Assembly (NCBI GenBank): GCA_904502145.1
Contig: CAJGDH010000059.1
Location: 1-9,563, forward strand
Direction of reading: 5' to 3'
Source of the DNA: an uncultured Eubacterium sp.
GTDB lineage: Bacteria; Bacillota; Clostridia; Lachnospirales; Lachnospiraceae
Length of the DNA: 9,563 nucleotides
Shown: positions 1 through 4,389 of the stretch, one piece after another
Numbering within the stretch: the stretch's first letter is position 1
How the letters are laid out: each line of letters begins with the position of its first letter
Program-made: the position numbers and the translations under genes
Notes under the pieces: model-generated
Databases searched by the model: none
What the model was told of the DNA's origin: nothing
Seen by the model: the letters and a program-made list of their open reading frames with translations, nothing else

Positions 1-1
1 C

Positions 2-64
2 GAAAAGCTTACAGCCTGGGTCAGTGAAATGCTTAAAAAGCATATAGAATATCATAAATGTTAA
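2..64 (+). CDS. C-terminal end of an unidentified protein (partial)
   Basis: An open frame enters from the left edge and stops at TAA (62-64). Its last residues read EKLTAWVSEMLKKHIEYHKC. The peptide is amphipathic and mostly helical in character, as expected for the end of a soluble protein, but 20 residues are too few to assign a family. It lies 82 nt upstream of the peptide precursor gene on the same strand, so it could be part of the same cluster, for example a regulator, transporter or protease end; this is speculation. The frame could also be chance, because one of three frames is usually open over 60 bases. Confidence 0.4.
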   Translation, partial: EKLTAWVSEMLKKHIEYHKC

Positions 65-67
65 TAC

Positions 68-81
68 CGGGAGGGATCCCG
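68..81 (+). other. Short hairpin downstream of the first gene
   Basis: CGGGA (68-72), loop GGGA, TCCCG (77-81) forms a 5-bp stem a few bases after the stop codon at 62-64. There is no run of T after it, so it is at best a poor terminator or a 3'-end stabilising hairpin. Confidence 0.25.
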
Positions 82-112
82 TTGATCTCATTTCAGAACT
101 GATAAATATAAA
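82..112 (+). promoter_or_regulatory. Possible promoter of the RiPP precursor gene
   Basis: TTGATC (82-87) and TATAAA (107-112) resemble -35 and -10 boxes but are 19 bp apart, longer than the ideal 17. The region up to the gene is AT-rich and offers other -10-like hexamers (TATACC at 113-118, TATAGT at 124-129) without a matching -35. A promoter somewhere in 82-130 is plausible; the exact boxes are uncertain. Confidence 0.25.
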
Positions 113-146
113 TATACCATCGTTATAGTTTTATGGAGGAAAAGAA

Positions 147-623
147 ATGACAGAAACAAGAAAAGAAATTGAAGCCAAGTTATTAAAAGCAAACAGCGTG
201 GAAGAGGTCATGGGTATCATGAAAGATGCCGGAGTTGAAACAAATGCTGAAGAAGCGCAAAAGACCTTTGAGAAGGTAAAGGAACTTCGCGTGTCTGACG
301 GCAAAGAACTGTCTATTGACGAGCTGGATGCCGTGGCAGGCGGGGTGACGTATCGACATTGGATTCAGGACGGCTGTGCGGGCACCGTCGAGCCCGGCAG
401 CAGCTGCTGGGGTACGGACGGCGGGTGCGATTTTGTCAACATTTCCTATTTTGATGAGCCTTGCAACCAACCATGCATCTACTGCGGCGCGCCATACACC
501 GTCCAGTGGGAGCACCTCTCTGGCATGAGCAACGCTATGGTACATATATACCAGTGCCGCGAATGCGGAAAGAAGTTCCGCTACAACAGAAGAGAAGGCA
601 AGTGGGAAGAGTACATGTACTAG
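147..623 (+). CDS. Nif11-type leader peptide RiPP precursor with Cys-rich core
   Basis: Predicted ribosomal peptide precursor of 158 residues. Residues 1-66 look like a Nif11-type leader: acidic and helical, with a segment SVEEVMGIMKDAGVETNAEE (17-36) and the ending LSIDELDAVAGG (55-66). That Gly-Gly (65-66) is the usual cleavage site for a C39-type peptidase. The remaining 92 residues would be the core. The core has eight cysteines (77, 87, 94, 106, 110, 113, 137, 140), with CIYC at 110-113 and CREC at 137-140 spaced like a zinc ribbon, and a basic, aromatic tail (KKFRYNRREGKW, 142-153). The start at 147 is supported by GGAGG at 135-139. A radical SAM/SPASM gene begins 39 nt downstream and is the likely modifying enzyme. 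The leader family is recognised with good confidence. The core is longer than in most RiPPs, and its product is unknown; a small zinc-ribbon protein that borrowed a leader is the alternative. Confidence 0.8.
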   Translation: MTETRKEIEAKLLKANSVEEVMGIMKDAGVETNAEEAQKTFEKVKELRVSDGKELSIDELDAVAGGVTYRHWIQDGCAGTVEPGSSCWGTDGGCDFVNISYFDEPCNQPCIYCGAPYTVQWEHLSGMSNAMVHIYQCRECGKKFRYNRREGKWEEYMY

Positions 624-635
624 GGCATCGATCTG

Positions 636-662
636 AAAGGATAGTAATTCTGAGAATAAGTC
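636..662 (+). promoter_or_regulatory. Distant ribosome-binding site with hairpin spacer before the radical SAM gene
   Basis: The only Shine-Dalgarno-like string ahead of the start at 663 is AAAGGA at 636-641, with a 21-nt spacer, too long for normal initiation. Between them ATTC (647-650), loop TGA, GAAT (654-657) can form a 4-bp hairpin; folding those 11 bases would shorten the gap to about 10. The weaker purine run GAATAAG at 654-660 is the alternative. In-frame TAA at 657-659 rules out an upstream start. Confidence 0.3.
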
Positions 663-2072
663 ATGGGAAACGATAAACGCAGATACATTCTGATGCCGGC
701 ATATGCTTTTCGAGGCTGGAAGCTTTTGCCTTACGCTGCCCAGAACATACATATGCCCAGAACGGAGTTCTTTACAAAAGAAAAATGGGAACTGCTCTCC
801 GCCTGTGACGGGGAGACGGACATCGACTGGGAAGCTTTGACGGAGGAGCAGAGGAAACTTTATGAACACTGGGAACAGAAATTTTTAATACGTAATGCAA
901 AAGATGGCGAGGGACTGCTTCCTTATCAGGAATACCGTTTCTATCCTGCGCGGTTCAAGGAGTCCGTACAGTGGTCCATTACGGGGAGATGCAACTACAA
1001 ATGCAAGCATTGCTTCATGTCTGCGCCACACGCTGCCCAGGGAGAACCCAGCTGGGAACAGCTCATGACCATGCTGGATGCTTTTGAGCGCTGCGGGATA
1101 CACAATCTCAACCTGACAGGCGGAGAGCCCATGGTCAGAAGTGATTTCTGGGATCTGGTGGATGAGATCCACTCGAGAGGAATTGCCATCCCAACGCTGT
1201 TTTCCAATGGGCTTCTCATCACCGATGATTTCATGGATAAACTTGAAGAACGCCGTATGTACCCGTCCATCCAGTTCAGTTTTGACGGCATAGGCCATCA
1301 CGACTGGATGAGGGGAGTACCCGGCGCAGAACAGACGGTGATCGACGCCCTTAAGCGTTGCAGGGACAGAGGGATCAAAACTTCTGTTTCGATGGTGCTC
1401 TGTAAGGAAAGTGTCGGAAGCATCCGGGAATCAGTTAATCTCATGGCTTCCCTGGGAGTAAGCGGCATGAAGATCGGAAACGCTTCTCCTCAGGGCGAGT
1501 GGGCAGATCAGCCGGAACACTATCTTACCAACAGTGAGGTCTATGAGGCTTATCTGAACTATATCCCTTACTATTTCGAGGATGGCAAGCCGCTTAATAT
1601 AACTATGGAAGGCTTTTTTACCTATGATCTTAACAGACAAAGGGCCAGAGCACTTTTTGAGAAGGATATCGAGGAAAAGTATTTCGGCAAGGCGACCATG
1701 TGCGGCCATGTAAGACGCGAGATGTATGTAAGCCCGAAGGGCAATATACTGCCATGCATGAGCATGGTAGGTGGACCGATCGAGGAACAGTTCCCCAACA
1801 TGTTGGAAACTCCCTTGGAGGAAATTCTGGACAATCAGTCGTTCTATATGGATATCATCAATTTAAGGATAAGCGACTACATGGAGCACAACCCGGAATG
1901 CAAAGAATGCGAATACAGGGAGGCTTGCTGCGGAGGATGCCGCGCCATCGCTGTCAGGGATCATCCGACAGACTATCTGGCCAAAGATCTTTTAGCCTGT
2001 GAATACTTCAAAGGCGGCTGGATGGACAGAAAGAACGCGGTGCTCAGGAAACTAACAAAAGAAGTCATATAA
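663..2072 (+). CDS. Radical SAM/SPASM peptide maturase
   Basis: Radical SAM enzyme of 469 residues, probably acting in the cytoplasm on the precursor encoded just upstream. The radical SAM core starts with the iron-sulfur motif CNYKCKHC (Cys 110, 114, 117), followed by GGEP (153-156) for S-adenosylmethionine binding. The C-terminal SPASM domain is complete: C347-x12-G360-x4-C365, then C413-x2-C416-x5-C422-x3-C426, then C446, which should ligate two auxiliary 4Fe-4S clusters. An adjacent Cys423 is extra. Residues 1-100 are an N-terminal region containing ILMPAYAFRGWKLLPYA (9-25); I associate this kind of start with peptide maturases but cannot show a recognition domain. SPASM maturases install thioether, carbon-carbon or epimerised modifications, and Nif11-class maturases are a known subgroup; which chemistry applies here is not visible. 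The start at 663 follows an in-frame stop, but its ribosome-binding site is weak. A strong terminator follows the gene. Confidence 0.9.
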   Translation: MGNDKRRYILMPAYAFRGWKLLPYAAQNIHMPRTEFFTKEKWELLSACDGETDIDWEALTEEQRKLYEHWEQKFLIRNAKDGEGLLPYQEYRFYPARFKESVQWSITGRCNYKCKHCFMSAPHAAQGEPSWEQLMTMLDAFERCGIHNLNLTGGEPMVRSDFWDLVDEIHSRGIAIPTLFSNGLLITDDFMDKLEERRMYPSIQFSFDGIGHHDWMRGVPGAEQTVIDALKRCRDRGIKTSVSMVLCKESVGSIRESVNLMASLGVSGMKIGNASPQGEWADQPEHYLTNSEVYEAYLNYIPYYFEDGKPLNITMEGFFTYDLNRQRARALFEKDIEEKYFGKATMCGHVRREMYVSPKGNILPCMSMVGGPIEEQFPNMLETPLEEILDNQSFYMDIINLRISDYMEHNPECKECEYREACCGGCRAIAVRDHPTDYLAKDLLACEYFKGGWMDRKNAVLRKLTKEVI

Positions 2073-2098
2073 GGCAATGATATCAAAGATATTCGGGT

Positions 2099-2128
2099 AA
2101 GGTATCGTCAAAGACGGTACCTTTTTTT
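2099..2128 (+). terminator. Intrinsic terminator of the RiPP cassette
   Basis: AAGGTATCGTC (2099-2109), loop AAA, GACGGTACCTT (2113-2123): an 11-bp stem with one G-T wobble, running straight into seven T (2122-2128). It separates the peptide cassette from the purine locus. Confidence 0.92.
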
Positions 2129-2153
2129 GCTTCACCTTTGGTTACCTTGTCAA

Positions 2154-2180
2154 TTGACTTTGAGAAAAAATTTGTATAAC
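2154..2180 (+). promoter_or_regulatory. Probable promoter of xpt
   Basis: TTGACT (2154-2159) and TATAAC (2175-2180) are good hexamers but only 15 bp apart, shorter than the optimum. TATTAT at 2185-2190 with TTGAGA at 2160-2165 (19 bp) is the alternative. The region lies directly after the upstream terminator and is AT-rich, so a promoter here is expected. The transcript would have a leader of about 65 nt. Confidence 0.45.
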
Positions 2181-2199
2181 ATCTTATTATAAGGCGCAA

Positions 2200-2225
2200 A
2201 ATACCTTTTTTAGGGTGTTGTTTTT
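2200..2225 (+). other. Weak terminator-like hairpin in the xpt leader
   Basis: AATACC (2200-2205) can pair with GGTGTT (2214-2219), six pairs with one wobble, around an 8-nt loop made mostly of T. Five T (2221-2225) follow one base later. The stem is weak. No classical purine riboswitch elements (the conserved TATA and GTTTCTACC junction strings) are seen in the leader. Confidence 0.2.
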
Positions 2226-2253
2226 CTTATTGATCTAAAAGGAGACCTGGAAA

Positions 2254-2829
2254 ATGCTTCGGATGGAAGAAAAAATACGTAAAGAGGGACAGATATTGCC
2301 GGGAGGTATACTGAAAGTAGGGAATTTCCTGAATCAGCAGATCGACACGGCTTTTTTATATGAGATCGGGGAAGAGATCGCCCGTCTGTTTGAAGGTTCG
2401 GGGACCAATAAGATCCTGACCATCGAATCCAGCGGCATCGCCATTGCGGCAGCTGCAGGGATGCTCATGAAGGTTCCTGTTGTGTTTGCCAAAAAGCATA
2501 AGACCAGTAATGTGGACGGAGACATCTATTCCGTTTCTGTACATTCCTTTACCCATGGGATGGATTACAATGTCGTGGTAAGCAACGATTATCTGACGGC
2601 AGATGACCGTGTTCTCCTGGTGGATGACTTCCTGGCGAACGGAAATGCCCTGAACGGACTTGTGGATCTCTGCAGCCAGGCAGGCGCGGAGGTGACCGGT
2701 GCGGCAGTTGCCATCGAGAAGCGTTTTCAGGGCGGCGGCGATGCCCTGCGGCGCAGGGGGATCCGCATCGAATCCCTTGCCTGTATCGAGTCCATGGAGG
2801 ATGATAAACTGACCTTCTGCCAGATCTGA
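2254..2829 (+). CDS. xpt: Xanthine phosphoribosyltransferase
   Basis: Soluble type I phosphoribosyltransferase of 191 residues, the normal size for the Bacillus subtilis Xpt family. It transfers phosphoribose from PRPP to xanthine to make XMP in purine salvage. The N-terminal segment LKVGNFLNQQID (20-31) and IESSGIA (57-63) match the Xpt family as I remember it. The PRPP-binding loop is LLVDDFLANGNA (121-132), and the C-terminal IESLACIESM is also family-like. The start at 2254 is chosen because AGGAG (2240-2244) sits 9 nt upstream; Met4 at 2263 is the other possibility. It is followed after 131 nt by a nucleoside-binding lipoprotein gene, which fits a shared purine uptake and salvage role. 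Adenine phosphoribosyltransferase is a less likely reading because the N-terminus follows Xpt closely. Confidence 0.93.
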   Translation: MLRMEEKIRKEGQILPGGILKVGNFLNQQIDTAFLYEIGEEIARLFEGSGTNKILTIESSGIAIAAAAGMLMKVPVVFAKKHKTSNVDGDIYSVSVHSFTHGMDYNVVVSNDYLTADDRVLLVDDFLANGNALNGLVDLCSQAGAEVTGAAVAIEKRFQGGGDALRRRGIRIESLACIESMEDDKLTFCQI

Positions 2830-2860
2830 TCGCTGATAAGATTAAATCATTCAATTCATT

Positions 2861-2887
2861 CATGTTGACGCACAATGCGTCTTTATG
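2861..2887 (+). promoter_or_regulatory. Dyad overlapping the lipoprotein promoter (operator or weak hairpin)
   Basis: A perfect inverted repeat GACGCA (2867-2872), CAA, TGCGTC (2876-2881) is flanked symmetrically by CAT (2861-2863) and ATG (2885-2887), giving a 27-bp dyad with 9 of 12 arm positions matched on each side. It covers the proposed -35 box TTGACG and most of the spacer, the position of a repressor operator. As RNA it would be a short hairpin after xpt with only a broken T run, so a terminator is the less likely reading. Confidence 0.45.
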
Positions 2888-2894
2888 ATACATT
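2865..2894 (+). promoter_or_regulatory. Candidate extended -10 promoter of the nucleoside-binding lipoprotein gene
   Basis: TTGACG (2865-2870), an 18-bp spacer and TACATT (2889-2894) preceded by TG at 2886-2887, one base before the hexamer. The promoter at 8137-8166 has the same arrangement (TTGACG, 18 bp, TGA before TAGAAT). Transcription would start near 2900 and give a leader of about 60 nt. The -10 matches consensus at only four of six positions. Confidence 0.45.
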
Positions 2895-2902
2895 TTTTAG
2901 GT

Positions 2903-2923
2903 AAACGGGAAAAGGGCCCGTTT
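2903..2923 (+). other. Hairpin in the lipoprotein gene leader
   Basis: AAACGGG (2903-2909), loop AAAAGGG, CCCGTTT (2917-2923) is a perfect 7-bp stem without a T run long enough for termination. AGGT (2899-2902) and ACCT (2932-2935) could extend it across an 8-nt bulge. It lies in the 5' leader before a strong AGGAGG (2946-2951) site. It may stabilise the mRNA or be part of a regulatory fold; it does not match a riboswitch I recognise. Confidence 0.35.
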
Positions 2924-2960
2924 GTCATAACACCTGTTCTATTTTAGGAGGAATTAAGAA

Positions 2961-4205
2961 ATGAGAAAGAAGAGTTTGGTGTTACTGTTAGTTATGGCAC
3001 TGGCCGTTATGACGGTTCTCTCAGGCTGCGGCGGAAACAGCGGAAAAGGCGGCAGCGGTGAGAGTACTGAGGCTGCCGGTGATGCAGCAGCGTCCATCAA
3101 GGTTGGTTTTATCTGTCTTCATGACGAGAACTCAACCTATGACCTGAACTTCATCAATGGTGCCAAGGAAGCATGTGAGGCTCTCGGAATCAGTGAAGAG
3201 AACTACATCATCAAGACAAATATCCCTGAAGGCCAGGAATGCTTTGATGCAGCTGAAGAGATGGTAGATGCCGGTTGCGGAATCATCTTTGCGGACTCTT
3301 TCGGCCATGAGGATTATCTGATCCAGGCTGCCAAGGAATATCCGGATGTTCAGTTCTGCCATTCTACCGGAACAAAAGCCCATACAGAAGGACTTGACAA
3401 CTATCACAATGCATTTGCGTCCATCTATGAAGGACGTTTCCTTGCCGGTGTAGCTGCAGGAATGAAGCTCAACGAGATGATCGAAGCCGGAACCATCAAG
3501 GCAGAAGAAGCCAAGATCGGTTATGTCGGCGCTTACACTTACGCAGAGGTTGTTTCCGGTTATACTTCCTTCTTCTTAGGCGCACGCTCCATCTGCCCGA
3601 CCGCTACAATGGACGTAACATTTACCGGTTCCTGGTATGATGAGACAGCTGAAAAAGAAGGCGCAACCAAGCTGATCAACGGCGGATGTGTTCTGATCAG
3701 CCAGCATGCAGACTCCATGGGAGCTCCTACTGCCTGTGAGAAAGCCGGAGTTCCGGACGTATCCTACAATGGTTCTACCGTTGATTCCTGCCCGAATACA
3801 TTTATTGTTTCTTCCAGGATCAACTGGGCTCCTTACTATGAGTATGCCATCAAGGCAGCCATGGACGGAACAGCCATCGATACAGACTGGACAGGAACTC
3901 TTCAGACAGGTTCCGTTGAGCTGACAGAGGTTAACGAGAAAGCTGCAGCAGCAGGTACCCAGGAGAAGATCGACGAAATCAAAGGCAAACTTGAAGCAGG
4001 CGAAGTTCATGTATTTGATACCACTGCTTTCACCGTAGGCGGAAAAGCACTTGACAGCTATATGGCTGATGTAGATACCGACGAAGCATACGAGGGAGAC
4101 ACAGAAGTTATCTCTGAGGGTTACTTCCATGAGTCCGAGTTCCGTTCCGCTCCTTATTTCGATCTTCAGATCGACGGTATCAACCTGCTTGATACAAAAT
4201 TCTAA
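2961..4205 (+). CDS. BMP/PnrA-family nucleoside-binding lipoprotein
   Basis: Extracytoplasmic substrate-binding protein of 414 residues for the ABC transporter encoded downstream. The N-terminus is a lipoprotein signal: basic MRKK, a hydrophobic stretch (5-19) and lipobox LSGC (20-23), so Cys23 should be lipidated and anchored to the membrane. A short Gly/Ser/Ala-rich linker follows (24-45). The BMP fold starts at KVGFICLHDENSTYDLNF (47-64) and includes the family-typical SWYDETAEKEG (224-234) and CVLISQHADSMGAPTA (243-258). BMP proteins such as PnrA of Treponema bind purine nucleosides, and the adjacent xpt gene supports a purine ligand; the exact substrate is inferred. Translation should be strong, with AGGAGG at 2946-2951, nine nt before the start. 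It is separated from the ATPase gene by 184 nt holding a terminator-like hairpin, consistent with higher expression than the rest of the transporter. Confidence 0.93.
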   Translation: MRKKSLVLLLVMALAVMTVLSGCGGNSGKGGSGESTEAAGDAAASIKVGFICLHDENSTYDLNFINGAKEACEALGISEENYIIKTNIPEGQECFDAAEEMVDAGCGIIFADSFGHEDYLIQAAKEYPDVQFCHSTGTKAHTEGLDNYHNAFASIYEGRFLAGVAAGMKLNEMIEAGTIKAEEAKIGYVGAYTYAEVVSGYTSFFLGARSICPTATMDVTFTGSWYDETAEKEGATKLINGGCVLISQHADSMGAPTACEKAGVPDVSYNGSTVDSCPNTFIVSSRINWAPYYEYAIKAAMDGTAIDTDWTGTLQTGSVELTEVNEKAAAAGTQEKIDEIKGKLEAGEVHVFDTTAFTVGGKALDSYMADVDTDEAYEGDTEVISEGYFHESEFRSAPYFDLQIDGINLLDTKF

Positions 4206-4212
4206 AGAAGAA

Positions 4213-4262
4213 ATCAGTAGTGGTACATCTTGTAGAAACCATGTTTAGACCAACAAGCTGAT
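4213..4262 (+). ncRNA. Possible structured RNA segment ahead of an attenuator-like hairpin
   Basis: ATCAG (4213-4217) can pair with CTGAT (4258-4262), enclosing about 40 nt. Inside, CTTGT (4229-4233) can pair with ACAAG (4253-4257), while TGGT (4221-4224) can pair with ACCA at 4249-4252 (a crossing, pseudoknot-like pairing) or with ACCA at 4238-4241. AAAC (4236-4239) and GTTT (4243-4246) make another small hairpin. A terminator-like hairpin begins 7 nt later. The arrangement recalls an aptamer followed by an expression platform, but short pairings like these also arise by chance. Confidence 0.25.
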
Positions 4263-4268
4263 AGTCAG

Positions 4269-4297
4269 GAAGGCCCCGGCATATCCGGGGCTTTCTT
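4269..4297 (+). terminator. Terminator-like hairpin between lipoprotein and ATPase genes
   Basis: GAAGGCCCCGG (4269-4279), loop CATAT, CCGGGGCTTTC (4285-4295): an 11-bp stem with one G-T wobble and a GC-rich top. The T run (CTTTCTT) is interrupted, so partial read-through is likely. It would let the binding protein be made in excess over the ATPase and permeases while keeping them in one operon. Confidence 0.7.
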
Positions 4298-4302
4298 ACC
4301 TG

Positions 4303-4366
4303 ATTTGCTTGCCCCGGGACTGCTCCGGACGGGAGGCTGCCTGAAGCTGTGCCGGGACAGGCAAAT
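4303..4366 (+). other. Long imperfect inverted repeat in the ATPase leader
   Basis: ATTTGCTTGCCCCGG (4303-4317) pairs with CCGGGACAGGCAAAT (4352-4366): 15 positions with one mismatch and one wobble, enclosing 34 nt. Within the loop CTCC (4323-4326) can pair with GGAG (4332-4335). An alternative small hairpin, CTGT (4347-4350) with ACAG (4357-4360), would compete with the long stem. The 3' arm ends about 8 nt before the ribosome-binding site at 4374-4378. It could protect the 5' end of a processed transcript or modulate translation. Confidence 0.5.
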
Positions 4367-4389
4367 GAGAAGAGAGGGTGTGATTCATA

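Noticed and set aside
461..676. 71-residue + strand frame bridging precursor and maturase
   Set aside because: Out of frame with both genes, Arg-rich without family features, no ribosome-binding site; overlaps the conserved CxxC part of the precursor.
183..869. 228-residue open frame on the minus strand
   Set aside because: It lies antisense across the precursor and the start of the maturase, both of which have clear family motifs; it has no credible ribosome-binding site or domain and is a shadow.
2861..2887. Dyad read as an intrinsic terminator of xpt
   Set aside because: The 6-bp stem is short and is followed by TTTATG, not a T run; a promoter/operator reading fits better, though it is not excluded.
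2549..2893. 114-residue minus-strand frame reaching into the xpt-lipoprotein gap
   Set aside because: Mostly antisense to xpt, with Arg/Pro/His-rich composition of a GC-rich shadow; the part in the gap is better explained by promoter and dyad.
2899..2935. Lipoprotein leader hairpin read as a preQ1 or guanidine riboswitch
   Set aside because: The loop and downstream sequence lack the conserved bases of those classes; only a plain stem is supported.
3576..4130. 184-residue open frame on the minus strand
   Set aside because: Fully antisense to the lipoprotein gene; cysteine-rich nonsense composition typical of a shadow frame.
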